64,000 nt of DNA, from positions 1-64,000 of the forward strand of contig CABRIB010000001.1 of NCBI GenBank assembly GCA_902470915.1, read 5' to 3'. Within the stretch, counting starts at the first letter, position 1; every line of letters begins with the position of its first letter. This DNA is from an uncultured Collinsella sp. GTDB lineage: Bacteria > Actinomycetota > Coriobacteriia > Coriobacteriales > Coriobacteriaceae. Positions 1 to 8,679 of the stretch are shown here, piece after piece. The translations under genes and the position numbers were made by a program. The notes under the pieces are model-generated. The model was not told the DNA's origin. It searched no databases and saw only the letters and a list, made by a program, of their open reading frames with translations.

Positions 1-780
1 GTCTGCATGGTGGCGGCACTGCCCATCACGGCTTACTCCTTCCGCACCAAGCCTTCCGAGATCGGCCTTAAGCCGCTCGGCGAGAACCCGGGCGATCCGT
101 CCGTCTCGACGGCTGGCGATAAGGACGAGCACACGGCGCCCGAGGTTAGCGTCGGCTGGTCTCGTATCAAGAAGAGCCCGGCGTTTTGGCTGCTCGTCGT
201 CGCCTTCCTCTTTATGGGTCTCGTTAACGGCGCCATCTTGCCCAACCAGGTCACCAACATGACGAGTGTTACCGTCAACGGCGCCAAGATCGTCACGGGC
301 GGCCACGATCCCATGTGGGCAGGTACCGTGCTTTCGGCCTACATGGTCACCGTCGTTATCGCCAAGATTTCGCTCGGTGCGATCTATGACCGCTTTGGTC
401 TGCGCTTTGGCAATATCCTTGGCTCCATTGCGTGCATTATCGCCTGCGTCGCCCTGTGCTTCCCCGCGACCGATCTTGGTTCCATCGTGGCTGCCGTGAG
501 CTTTGGTATCGGAACGTGCATGGGCACCATCACGCCTACCATCGCCGCGTCCGAGCAGTTTGGCATGGCCGACCTCGGTAAGGTCACGGGCACCATTACC
601 TCGCTCGAGATGGTCGGCGGCACCGTGGGCGCCATTGTCTCGGGCGTGCTGTTCGATGCCACGGGCTCCTTTGCGAGCACCTGGATCGTGTGCCTGGCGT
701 GCTCCGTGGTCATGCTCGTGTTCCTGCTGGTATCCGAGCCCATCGCCGCCAAGCTGCGCGCGAGCGTGGCGGGGGAGTAG
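1..780 (+). CDS. MFS permease, oxalate/formate antiporter-like, C-terminal part (5' end outside window)
   Basis: The reading frame is open from base 1, so the gene starts before the window; 259 residues are visible. A hydrophilic linker of about 55 residues is followed by about six hydrophobic helices, which is the second half of a 12-helix major facilitator. The helix with SLEMVGGTVGAIVSG followed by GVLFD resembles the OFA (oxalate/formate antiporter) group. It probably exchanges a small carboxylate across the membrane, but the substrate cannot be read from this half. A long hairpin follows the stop codon. Confidence 0.75.
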   Translation, partial: VCMVAALPITAYSFRTKPSEIGLKPLGENPGDPSVSTAGDKDEHTAPEVSVGWSRIKKSPAFWLLVVAFLFMGLVNGAILPNQVTNMTSVTVNGAKIVTGGHDPMWAGTVLSAYMVTVVIAKISLGAIYDRFGLRFGNILGSIACIIACVALCFPATDLGSIVAAVSFGIGTCMGTITPTIAASEQFGMADLGKVTGTITSLEMVGGTVGAIVSGVLFDATGSFASTWIVCLACSVVMLVFLLVSEPIAAKLRASVAGE

Positions 781-816
781 GTAGGCCAAAGCGCATCGCC
801 GCTTGTCCGCTTCGTC

Positions 817-878
817 CGCGGCGGCGCGTCTGGCCGAACGAGTCCCCATACCCTCGTTCGGTCAGACACGCCGCCGCG
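817..878. terminator. 26-bp hairpin between the permease and hisS
   Basis: Arms 817-842 and 853-878 pair over 26 bp, with two positions that are G-U pairs in RNA, around a 10-nt loop. The arms begin with CGCGGCGGCGCG. There is only a weak T-run after the stem, so it is either a poor intrinsic terminator or a structural repeat. A TATAAT box follows at 895-900 and probably belongs to the hisS promoter. Confidence 0.55.
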
Positions 879-942
879 TTGCTGCTTTGTGCCGTATAAT
901 GTCCACTACCTATGACGCGATACAAAAGAAAGGTGTTTGCCC

Positions 943-2256
943 ATGCAGGCACAGAAGGCGGAGGGAACCCGCGACCTTATCGGCGCCGAGATGCGCGCTT
1001 GGCAAAAGATGCAGCAGATCGCTGCCGGCGTGTTCGAGCCGTTTGGTTTTAAACCCATCGAGACGCCCGCGATCGAGCAGGTGGACGTCTTTGTCCACGG
1101 CATCGGCCAGTCGACCGACGTCGTGCGCAAGGAGATGTTCCGCGTCTTTAGCGGCGCCAACCTGGAGCGCGTCTTTACCGAGGGCACCGACACAAAACTC
1201 AAGCCCAAGCAGCGCCTGGCGCTTCGTCCCGAGGGCACGGCCGGTGTGGTGCGCGCCGTCGTGGAGAACAACCTGGTGCCCCAGGGCTCCACGCCGTTTA
1301 AGGCTTACTACGCCGAGGCCATGTTCCGCGGCGAGCGTCCCCAGAAGGGCCGCCTGCGTCAGTTCCACCAGGTGGGTATCGAGTGGCTCGGCGCTCCCGA
1401 TCCGGCGGCAGACGCCGAGTGCATCATCATGCTCATGGAGTTCTACAAGCGCCTGGGCTTCGATCTTTCCAAGCTCCGTCTGCTCATTAACTCGATGGGC
1501 GACGCTCAGTGCCGTCCGGCTTACCGCGAGCAGGTCAAGCAGTTTATCCTCGATCACGCTGACGAGATGTGTGACGAGTGCCGCGAGCGCGCCGAGCTCA
1601 ACCCGCTGCGTGCCTTCGACTGCAAGAATGACCACTGCCGCGAGATCATGGCCGACGCGCCGCTGATGGGTGACAACCTGTGTGACGAGTGCCGTGAGCA
1701 CTACGAGCAGGTCAAGCGCTATCTGGATGCCGCCGGTATCGAGTATGTCGAGGATCCCACCCTGGTGCGTGGTCTGGACTACTACACCCGCACCGTCTTT
1801 GAGGTCGAGGCTCCCGGTGCCGGCGTCGGCTCCATCGGTGGCGGCGGCCGCTACGACGGCCTGGTCGAGCTCGAGGGTGGCAAGCCCACGGCGGGCGTCG
1901 GCTTTGCCGTCGGTTTTGAGCGCGCCCTGCTGGCCCTGCAGGCCTTTGGCAGCGATTTGGGTGCCGATGAGGCCCCGTGCGTCTATGTCGCCAACGCTGG
2001 CAAGGAGCTGCGCCAGAACGTCTTTGCCATTACGCAGGAGCTTCGCGCCGCAGGCATCGTGACCGAGGCCGACTATCAGGGCCGTTCGCTCAAGGCTCAG
2101 TTTAAGCAGGCCGACAAGGTGGGCGCTAAGCTCATCCTGGTCCTGGGTGGCGACGAGCTTGCCGCCGGCAAGGTCAAGGTACGTGACATGGAGAGCCATG
2201 ACGAGGTTCTCGTCGATCTGGCCAACGTGGTCGAGGCGGTTCGCGAGCGCCTGTAG
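943..2256 (+). CDS. hisS: Histidyl-tRNA synthetase
   Basis: Class II aminoacyl-tRNA synthetase that charges tRNA-His, 437 residues, the usual bacterial length. Motif 2 (RPEGTAGVVRA) lies near residue 95, the HisRS signature LVRGLDYYTRTVFE near residue 275, and the C-terminal anticodon-binding domain covers about the last 100 residues. The ATG at 943 is preferred because AAAGAAAGG lies 8 nt upstream; an in-frame TTG at 937 is too close to it. The gene is followed by a hairpin and stands alone between the permease and ppc. No T-box leader was seen. Confidence 0.95.
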   Translation: MQAQKAEGTRDLIGAEMRAWQKMQQIAAGVFEPFGFKPIETPAIEQVDVFVHGIGQSTDVVRKEMFRVFSGANLERVFTEGTDTKLKPKQRLALRPEGTAGVVRAVVENNLVPQGSTPFKAYYAEAMFRGERPQKGRLRQFHQVGIEWLGAPDPAADAECIIMLMEFYKRLGFDLSKLRLLINSMGDAQCRPAYREQVKQFILDHADEMCDECRERAELNPLRAFDCKNDHCREIMADAPLMGDNLCDECREHYEQVKRYLDAAGIEYVEDPTLVRGLDYYTRTVFEVEAPGAGVGSIGGGGRYDGLVELEGGKPTAGVGFAVGFERALLALQAFGSDLGADEAPCVYVANAGKELRQNVFAITQELRAAGIVTEADYQGRSLKAQFKQADKVGAKLILVLGGDELAAGKVKVRDMESHDEVLVDLANVVEAVRERL

Positions 2257-2314
2257 CGCATGTTTTTTGAGCTGCGGGCCTGCTAACGTGCCCTGCTCAT
2301 GGAGAGCGATTGTT

Positions 2315-2356
2315 ACGGGGGTGTTTCGCATTTATGCGGAATGCCCCCGTTTGCAT
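2315..2356 (+). terminator. Hairpin after hisS
   Basis: An ACGGGGG arm at 2315 pairs with CCCCCGT ending at 2350 through a 17-bp stem with several G-U pairs. The T-run is short (TTGCAT), so termination may be inefficient. Confidence 0.5.
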
Positions 2357-2464
2357 ATGCCGTCCACCGAGAAATACGACCATTTGGGGCAAAAAGCCTT
2401 GCAATGCAGAAAATACTTTTGTGTGGTAAAGCGCAATCAGCTTCGAAAGTTTTTGCCGAGTGCC

Positions 2465-2470
2465 TATAAT
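2465..2470 (+). promoter_or_regulatory. -10 box of ppc
   Basis: A perfect TATAAT about 40 nt upstream of the ppc start. No convincing -35 hexamer was found at standard spacing. Confidence 0.45.
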
Positions 2471-2514
2471 AAATACCGCATGTTACGTGCATAGAAGGAG
2501 GAATGGGAGGAAAC

Positions 2515-5328
2515 GTGGCTGAGAACCTAAGCAACCAGTCTGTACCCGAAGCTGCGGCGCGTGTCGCTGCCGTGGTCAACCGCCTCGTTAACCGAATCGG
2601 CTCGAATGCCGAGTCCAGGGAGCGTCTCGCCGAGATCGAGATCCCCGAGGAGCTGCGCGATAATCTGGCGCTGTTCCTGCGCCTGGAGCGCCGCGTGCTT
2701 AGCGAGTATGATCCCGAGATCGCGGACCTGTTCGACAAGATTTTGACAGCCGAGATTGTGGCCAATGCTGGCAACCCCGGTAGCCGCGCTGCCGACGAGT
2801 CCGTTGACGAGCAGGGCGTGCCCACTGCCGACGAGCCCACCGCCGTGGCGTTTCGCGAAGTCGTCGATCTGATCGACAGCCTGCCGCTCGATAAGCAACA
2901 GGTCATTGTCCGCGCCTTTACGAGCTTCTTCCATCTGGCAAACCTGTCGGAGGAGAACTACCGTGTGGCGCAGCTGCGCGAGCGCGAGGCCGGCGCATCG
3001 ACCGATACCGAGGTCGATCCCGCTAACGAACTCACCGTCGCCTATCACCAGTTGGTAAACGAGATGGGTGTCGAGGGCGCCAACGAGCTGCTCGGCAAGC
3101 TCGAGTTCCATCCTGTCTTTACCGCACATCCCACCGAGGCTCGTCGTAAGGCCGTCGAGGGCAAGATTCGCCGTATCTCCAACCTGCTGGAGGAGCGTCC
3201 GCGTCTGGGCGGCTCCGACCTGGTGGAGAACGAGCGTCATATGCTGCAGGAGATCGACGCCCTGGTTCGCACGAGCCCCATCGCGCTCAAGAAGCCCACG
3301 CCGGTCGAGGAAGCCGATACCATCATCGACATCTTCGATAACACGCTGTTCGACGTTATCCCCGTCATCTATCGTCGTTTTGACGACTGGGTGCTGGGTG
3401 ATAAGGCCGGTACCGTGCCGCCGCTGTGCCCGGCGTTCTTCCATCCCGGCAGCTGGATCGGCTCCGACCGCGACGGTAACCCCAACGTCACCGCCAAGGT
3501 GAGCCGCGAAGTCGCCGCCAAGTACTTTACGCACATGGTGCTCAAGCTCGAGGACAAGTGCCGCCGCATCGGCCGCAACCTGACGCTCGAGGCCACCTAC
3601 AGCAAGCCGTCTGCCGAGCTCATCAACCTGTGGAACCATCAGGTCGAGATGAGCACCCAGTACACCGCACGTGCCGAGCTGATCTCCGAGCACGAGCCGC
3701 ATCGCGCCGTCATGCTCGTCATGGCCGACCGTCTGAACGCCACCGTGCGTCGCATCACCGACACCATGTACCACAGCGCCGATGAGTTCCTGGATGACCT
3801 GCGTGTCGTTCAGCGCTCCCTGGCCGCCTGCGGTGCCGTCCGTGCTGCCTACGGCCCGGTCCAGACCATTATCTGGCAGGTCGAGTCCTTCGGCTTCCAT
3901 ATGGTCGAGATGGAGTTCCGTCAGCACTCCGTGGTGCACGCCCGCGCCCTCAAGGATATCCACGAGAACGGTATCCACGGCGACCTGCAGCCCATGACGC
4001 GCGAGGTCATCGATACCTTCCGCGCTATCGGCTCCATCCAAAAGCGCTACGGCAAGAAGATGGCGCACCGCTACATCATCTCGTTCACCAAGAGCGCCCA
4101 GCATGTGGCCGACGTCTTTGAGCTTGCCCACCTGTCCTTTGCACATGAGGAGGATGTCCCCGAGCTCGACGTGATCCCGCTGTTCGAGCAGCTCGAGGAC
4201 CTCGAGGGCTGCGTCGACGTGCTCGACCAGATGCTTACGCTGCCTGTGGTGCAAAAGCGCCTTGCCCAGACCAACCGCCGCATGGAGGTCATGCTGGGCT
4301 ATTCCGACTCCTCCAAGGATGCCGGTCCTACCACGGCCATGCTCGCGCTGCACTCCGCGCAGGAGCGCATTGCCAAGTGGGCCGAGAAGAACGATATCGA
4401 CCTGGTGCTCATGCACGGTCGCGGCGGTGCCGTGGGCCGTGGCGGCGGCCCGGCCAACAAGGCCGTGCTGGCGCAGCCCAAGGGTTCGGTCAACTGCTTC
4501 TTTAAGCTCACCGAGCAGGGCGAGGTCATCTTTGCCCGTTACGGCAACCGCACGCTGGCTCAGCGCCATGTTGAGTCCGTTGCCGCCGCAACGCTTTTGC
4601 AGTCGGCCCCGAGTGTCGAGAAGACCAACACCGAGACCACGCAGAAGTTCTGGGATATGGCCGAGAAGCTCAACGCCGCAAGCCACGAGCGCTATCTGGA
4701 CCTGCTGAACACCGAGGACTTTACGCCGTGGTTCTCGACCGTGACGCCGCTGACCGAGGTCGGTCTGCTGCCGATCGGCTCGCGTCCCGCCAAGCGTGGC
4801 TTGGGCGCCAAGTCGCTCGACGACCTGCGTACCATTCCGTGGATCTTCAGCTGGAGCCAGGCGCGCATTAACCTGGCCGCTTGGTACGGCCTGGGCACCG
4901 CCTGCGAGCAGTTGGGCGACCTTGACCAGCTCAAGGCTGCCTACCAGGAGTGGCCGTTCTTCCGCACCTTTATCGACAACATTGAGATGTCGATCGCCAA
5001 GACCGACCAGCGCATCGCCAAGATGTATCTGCACCTGGGCGATCGCGATGATCTGTCCAAGAAGGTCTTTACCGAGATGCAGCTCACCCGTAAGTGGGTC
5101 CTTGCCATCGTCGGTGATGAGTGGCCGCTGCAGCGTCGTCGCGTGCTCGGCTGCGCCGTTCGCGTGCGTAACCCCTACGTCGACGCTCTGTCCATCGCCC
5201 AGGTCCGCGCCCTTCGCGAGGTGCGCATGAATCAGGACGAGATGGCCGAGGAGAAGAAGGCCGAGTACATGAGCCTGATTCTTTCGACTGTGACCGGCGT
5301 CTCGGCAGGATTGCAGAACACGGGGTAA
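2515..5328 (+). CDS. ppc: Phosphoenolpyruvate carboxylase
   Basis: Carboxylates PEP to oxaloacetate with bicarbonate, an anaplerotic step. About 937 residues, normal for the bacterial enzyme. Visible signatures are the catalytic-His segment VFTAHPTEARRK, GSDRDGNPNVT, LGYSDSSKDAGPTTA, the glycine loop HGRGGAVGRGGGP and the C-terminal QNTG that folds into the active site. The start is uncertain. An ATG at 2503 has AGGAGG only 1 nt upstream, too close for a ribosome, while the GTG at 2515 has GGGAGG 4 nt and AGGAGG 13 nt upstream and is chosen here. The difference is four residues. Confidence 0.95.
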   Translation: MAENLSNQSVPEAAARVAAVVNRLVNRIGSNAESRERLAEIEIPEELRDNLALFLRLERRVLSEYDPEIADLFDKILTAEIVANAGNPGSRAADESVDEQGVPTADEPTAVAFREVVDLIDSLPLDKQQVIVRAFTSFFHLANLSEENYRVAQLREREAGASTDTEVDPANELTVAYHQLVNEMGVEGANELLGKLEFHPVFTAHPTEARRKAVEGKIRRISNLLEERPRLGGSDLVENERHMLQEIDALVRTSPIALKKPTPVEEADTIIDIFDNTLFDVIPVIYRRFDDWVLGDKAGTVPPLCPAFFHPGSWIGSDRDGNPNVTAKVSREVAAKYFTHMVLKLEDKCRRIGRNLTLEATYSKPSAELINLWNHQVEMSTQYTARAELISEHEPHRAVMLVMADRLNATVRRITDTMYHSADEFLDDLRVVQRSLAACGAVRAAYGPVQTIIWQVESFGFHMVEMEFRQHSVVHARALKDIHENGIHGDLQPMTREVIDTFRAIGSIQKRYGKKMAHRYIISFTKSAQHVADVFELAHLSFAHEEDVPELDVIPLFEQLEDLEGCVDVLDQMLTLPVVQKRLAQTNRRMEVMLGYSDSSKDAGPTTAMLALHSAQERIAKWAEKNDIDLVLMHGRGGAVGRGGGPANKAVLAQPKGSVNCFFKLTEQGEVIFARYGNRTLAQRHVESVAAATLLQSAPSVEKTNTETTQKFWDMAEKLNAASHERYLDLLNTEDFTPWFSTVTPLTEVGLLPIGSRPAKRGLGAKSLDDLRTIPWIFSWSQARINLAAWYGLGTACEQLGDLDQLKAAYQEWPFFRTFIDNIEMSIAKTDQRIAKMYLHLGDRDDLSKKVFTEMQLTRKWVLAIVGDEWPLQRRRVLGCAVRVRNPYVDALSIAQVRALREVRMNQDEMAEEKKAEYMSLILSTVTGVSAGLQNTG

Positions 5329-5351
5329 TCGATAGCCCTGTGGCTCTCACC

Positions 5352-5478
5352 GGGACCCGATGGGTTTCCCTCTGAATGCGTCCTCGCACTTGAAGCCCCC
5401 TTATCCTGCTCCTTCGGAGCTGCGGATAAGGGGGCTTCGTGCTGCGGAGTGCATTCAGAGGGAAACCCATCGGATCCC
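5352..5478. repeat. Composite two-tier hairpin, copy 1 (also a possible ppc terminator)
   Basis: Outer arms 5352-5379 and 5451-5478 pair over 28 bp with one mismatch. Inner arms 5392-5406 and 5424-5438 pair perfectly over 15 bp, and the tip 5409-5421 is another small hairpin (GCTCC-TTC-GGAGC). Two 12-nt joining segments, GTCCTCGCACTT and GTGCTGCGGAGT, are nearly the same in the copy at 8399-8523, although the outer and inner arms differ. Confidence 0.8.
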
Positions 5479-5727
5479 TTCGTCCTCGGTCTTCTGGGGT
5501 TAAAGCTAAAGGGAATAAGGCGCGCTTCGCGCATAGCGTGGAGTGCGGCGAGGGCTTCTTGCGTCCTGCGGAGTGTGCCTAAAAGTAAACTGATGGCGGG
5601 CCCTGCGATGTCCGGTCTTCAGTGGATTACTGCTGGGGGAATAATGGCGCGCTTCGCGCGTTTGGAAAGGGCTTCGTGCTGCGGAGTGCATTCAGAGGGA
5701 AACCCATCGAGCCCCTTCGTCCTCGGT
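5432..5727. repeat. Tandem partial copies of the composite hairpin's right half
   Basis: Bases 5432-5490 and 5669-5727 are the same 59-nt sequence with three mismatches; both hold CTGCGGAGTGC and the right outer arm. A more diverged copy lies at about 5548-5580 (GTCCTGCGGAGTG). GGCGCGCTTCGCGC recurs at 5519 and 5646. No open frame here looks like a protein. Confidence 0.7.
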
Positions 5728-6160
5728 TTTCGGCGGATCAGCCGCTGGGTGAGGGTGGTGCTTGGGGCGACGTGCAAAAAACGGAGTTTTCAGCAGCCAA
5801 AGATTGGTGCATAAGGCTATGGGTGACGTTCGCGGCCCCTGTTGATGCTTTTGCACGACGATTGGGCTTTGGCGATGTTCATATATGGCTGGTTTCTCGC
5901 CGCATGCTATCCAGATGGGACGAGTCATGAGGACTATCTACCTTTTGAAAGACTTTTGACACCAAAATCTTATCCCGCGATGCTGAATACTCGCAAAAAT
6001 GCACGCTCCGGAGGGTACCACCCTGTTACGGCTAGAAATCCATGCGCCATTTTATGCAATTAATTAACGCATTTATGCAAAATGGCTTACGTGCGTACGC
6101 CTCGGGCTAGATGTTTGCCTCGGCGCTGCGTAAATCATCCTGTCTATAGTGTCTTTGACA
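5728..6160. other. Gene-free spacer upstream of larA
   Basis: No plausible coding frame was found. The stretch holds a copy of a dispersed 25-bp motif at 5981-6005, an A+T-rich imperfect palindrome at 6047-6085 (GCCATTTTATGCA and TGCAAAATGGC arms) that could be an operator, and nothing else I recognise. Confidence 0.5.
5981..6005 (+). repeat. Dispersed 25-bp motif, copy 1
   Basis: Begins TGCTGAATACTC and ends AAAAATGCACG. Two other copies with at most two differences lie at 19162-19186 (minus strand) and 19330-19354. Confidence 0.7.
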
Positions 6161-6162
6161 GG

Positions 6163-6198
6163 CGGCCGCGGTTCCCTTTGGGATCGCGGCCGTTTTGT
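6163..6198 (+). terminator. Intrinsic terminator upstream of larA
   Basis: The GC-rich stem CGGCCGCGGTTCCC (6163-6176) pairs with 6180-6192 and is followed by TTTTGTT. No gene precedes it within 800 bp, so it ends an unknown short transcript or acts as a leader terminator for larA. Confidence 0.6.
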
Positions 6199-6318
6199 TG
6201 TGGGTCAAATATGAACGTTGTGTTAATGAGTCGGTGGACGGTGGTGTTTTTCGGTGAGCGGCGTATCCTTCCAACGGTTTATCTAGTGTGTCAGTTGAAA
6301 GGAAGAGGGCGCTCGTCA

Positions 6319-7596
6319 TTGTTTGAATGTGAACTACCGTTTGACCACAAGACGTTGCATCTGGAGCTCGAGGATAAGAATTTCGCGGGTGTGATGGAAG
6401 GTCATCAAAACGAGTTTAAGACCACGAAATCGCAGGAAGAGCTGGTAGAGGAGTCGCTTGCCAACCCTTATGGTTCGCCTTCGCTCGAGGAGCTTTGTGC
6501 TGGCAAGAAGGATATCGTCATTATTAGCTCCGATCATACGCGCCCCGTTCCCTCGCGTGTGACGATGCCTATTCTGCTGCATCACATCCATTCCGCTGCG
6601 CCCGAGGCTCGAGTGCGTATTTTGGTTGCTACGGGTATGCACCGTCCGTCGACGCACGAGGAACTCGTCAACAAGTATGGCGAGGAGATTGTTGCCAACG
6701 AGGAAATCGTTATGCACGTCGCGACTGACGACAGCATGATGAAAAAGATTGGCACCCTGCCTTCTGGTGGCGAGTGCATCATCAACAAGATTGCCGCCGA
6801 TTGTGATCTGCTGCTTGCCGAGGGCTTTATTGAGCCGCACTTCTTTGCCGGTTTCTCTGGTAGCCGCAAGTCCGTCCTGCCTGGCATCGCCAGCTACAAG
6901 ACCATCATGTACAACCACAACGGTCAGTTTGTGAATGATTCCCACTCGCGTGCCGGCAACCTGTGCCACAACCACGTGAGCGAGGACATGTTTGCCGCTG
7001 CCGAGATGGCTCACCTTGCCTTTGTGCTTAACGTGGTGCTCAACGGCAAGCACGAGGTCATCGGCTCCTTTGCCGGCGACATTCACAAGGCGCACGAGGC
7101 CGGCTGTGAGTTCGTGAAGAGCCTTGCCGGCGTTGAGCCCGTTGAGTGCGAGATTGCCATCACCACTAACGGCGGCTACCCGCTCGACCAGAACATCTAC
7201 CAGGCCGTGAAGGGCATGTGCTCTGCCGAGGCTACGCTTCCCGAGGGCGGTGTGATCATCGACGTCGCCGGCTGTGCCGACGGTCACGGTGGCGAGGGCT
7301 TCTATCACAACATCGCCGACAACGATCCGGCGGAGTTTGAGCGTGCCTGCATCGACCGTCCTAAGGACGAGACCCTGCCCGACCAGTGGACGAGCCAGAT
7401 CTTTGCCCGCATCCTGGCGCATCACCCTGTGATCATGGTCACCGACCTGTGCGATCACCAGATGATCAAGGATATGCACATGACGCCGGTCAACACCCTC
7501 GATGAGGCGCTCAAGCTCGCCTTTGAGATGAAGGGTGCCGATGCCAAGGTGGCCGTCATTCCCGATGGCCTGGGCGTTGTCGTCGCTCAGCACTAG
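6319..7596 (+). CDS. larA: Lactate racemase, nickel-pincer dependent (LarA)
   Basis: Interconverts L- and D-lactate using the nickel pincer cofactor; cytoplasmic. About 425 residues from the TTG at 6319, which matches the family length; GGAAGAGGG lies about 10-15 nt upstream. The frame stays open upstream to 6082, but that part does not resemble the family. Family segments seen are SSDHTRPVPS, ATGMHRPSTHEEL, EPHFFAGFSGSRKSVLPG (Lys and His around the cofactor) and DQNIYQAVKGM. It is followed after 49 nt by a MIP channel, and larB and larC lie on the opposite strand nearby, so the function fits the context. The start codon is the weak point. Confidence 0.88.
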   Translation: MFECELPFDHKTLHLELEDKNFAGVMEGHQNEFKTTKSQEELVEESLANPYGSPSLEELCAGKKDIVIISSDHTRPVPSRVTMPILLHHIHSAAPEARVRILVATGMHRPSTHEELVNKYGEEIVANEEIVMHVATDDSMMKKIGTLPSGGECIINKIAADCDLLLAEGFIEPHFFAGFSGSRKSVLPGIASYKTIMYNHNGQFVNDSHSRAGNLCHNHVSEDMFAAAEMAHLAFVLNVVLNGKHEVIGSFAGDIHKAHEAGCEFVKSLAGVEPVECEIAITTNGGYPLDQNIYQAVKGMCSAEATLPEGGVIIDVAGCADGHGGEGFYHNIADNDPAEFERACIDRPKDETLPDQWTSQIFARILAHHPVIMVTDLCDHQMIKDMHMTPVNTLDEALKLAFEMKGADAKVAVIPDGLGVVVAQH

Positions 7597-7645
7597 TACG
7601 CGGCCTAAACGAATCGTTTATAACCGACAAGAAAGATAAGGTTTT

Positions 7646-8377
7646 ATGCTTACCAAACTCCTCTGCGAATTCGGCGCAACGGCCCTCATGATCATCTTTG
7701 GAGTGGGCGTGCACTGCGATACGGTGCTCAAGGGCACCAAGTATCAGGGCTCCGGCCACATGTTTGCCATCACCACTTGGTCTTTTGGCATCTCGGTCTG
7801 CCTGTTTGTCTTTGGCGGTGCCGTGTGCATGAACCCCGCCATGGTGCTTGCCCAGTGCATCGTCGGCCTGGTGCCGTGGAGCAGCTGCATCCCCTTCATG
7901 ATTGCCGATATGCTCGGCGGCTTTGTGGGCGCCGTAATCGCTTGGCTTATGTATGCCGATGAGTTCAAGGCTTCCGATGGCGTCGTTGATCCCATTGCCC
8001 AGCGCAATATCTTCTCGACCAACCCCACCACCGAGGGCACGAACTATGCTCGTAACTTCTTCTGCGAGGCTATCTGCACCTTTGTGTTCGTCAGCGCCAT
8101 CCTTGCTGCCGCTAACCGCGCCGGCGAGAACGTCCTGATGCTCGCAATCTGCGTCGGCCTGATCGTTTGGGCCGTTGGCATGGGCATGGGCGGCATCACC
8201 GGCTTCGCCATGAACCAGGCGCGTGACCTTGGTCCTCGCATGGCCTATCAGGTGCTGCCGATCAAGAACAAGGCTGACAACAACTGGAAGTACGGCCTGC
8301 TCGTTCCTGGCATCGCACCGTTTATCGGTGCCGCTCTGGCCGCGCTGTTTGTGCATGGTTTCTTGGGCATGTTCTAG
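7646..8377 (+). CDS. MIP-family channel, candidate lactate channel (LarD-like)
   Basis: 243 residues with six hydrophobic helices and two half-helices, as in aquaglyceroporins. The first loop motif is NPA (MNPAMVL); the second, normally NPARDLGPR, reads NQARDLGPR, so proline is replaced by glutamine. In Lactobacillus plantarum the lar operon encodes an aquaglyceroporin (LarD) that passes lactic acid; position right after larA suggests the same role here. It could also pass glycerol or another small solute. A composite hairpin follows. Confidence 0.8.
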   Translation: MLTKLLCEFGATALMIIFGVGVHCDTVLKGTKYQGSGHMFAITTWSFGISVCLFVFGGAVCMNPAMVLAQCIVGLVPWSSCIPFMIADMLGGFVGAVIAWLMYADEFKASDGVVDPIAQRNIFSTNPTTEGTNYARNFFCEAICTFVFVSAILAAANRAGENVLMLAICVGLIVWAVGMGMGGITGFAMNQARDLGPRMAYQVLPIKNKADNNWKYGLLVPGIAPFIGAALAALFVHGFLGMF

Positions 8378-8398
8378 TCCAAGGCTACATAGTTGTCC

Positions 8399-8523
8399 GC
8401 CGTCCGCATGGGGTAACTCCCCAGCGCGTCCTCGGACATGAAAGAACCCCCGCTGCGCACTTCGTGCGGCGGGGGTTCTTTCGTCCTGCGGAGTGCGCTG
8501 GGAAGTTACCCCATGCGGACGGC
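8399..8523. repeat. Composite two-tier hairpin, copy 2 (also a possible terminator of the larA operon)
   Basis: Outer arms 8399-8427 and 8495-8523 pair over 29 bp with one mismatch; inner arms 8440-8453 and 8469-8482 pair over 14 bp, with a small GCAC-TTC-GTGC tip. The joining segments GTCCTCGGACAT and GTCCTGCGGAGT match those of the copy at 5352-5478, including a compensated base pair (C-G there, G-C here). From 8524 to 8679 I see nothing. Confidence 0.8.
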
Positions 8524-8679
8524 TGCGGGGTCTTTGCTGCGCTCGAGCAAGCAACCCAACATATAAATCTGAATTTGGATGGGAGGGGCTTGTTGCTGAT
8601 AGGGGCGCTGGGCTGTTGTTGACACTTTGGGATGCGTGGCGCCTTGGGGTGGGGCAGTGCTATGGGATGAGCTTCTTAC

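Noticed and set aside
781..942. T-box leader for hisS (also considered for aspS, 11695-11950)
   Set aside because: The conserved T-box AGGGTGGNACC-type sequence and the antiterminator layout are absent.
910..2331. Long antisense open frame (473 codons) opposite hisS
   Set aside because: It mirrors hisS, whose family motifs are complete. High-GC genes often leave long open frames on the opposite strand. The antisense protein is low-complexity with no family features. The same holds opposite ppc, feoB, aspS and larA.
5479..6160. Small proteins in the gap upstream of larA
   Set aside because: Open frames here cross repeats and palindromes, have no convincing ribosome sites and match no family.
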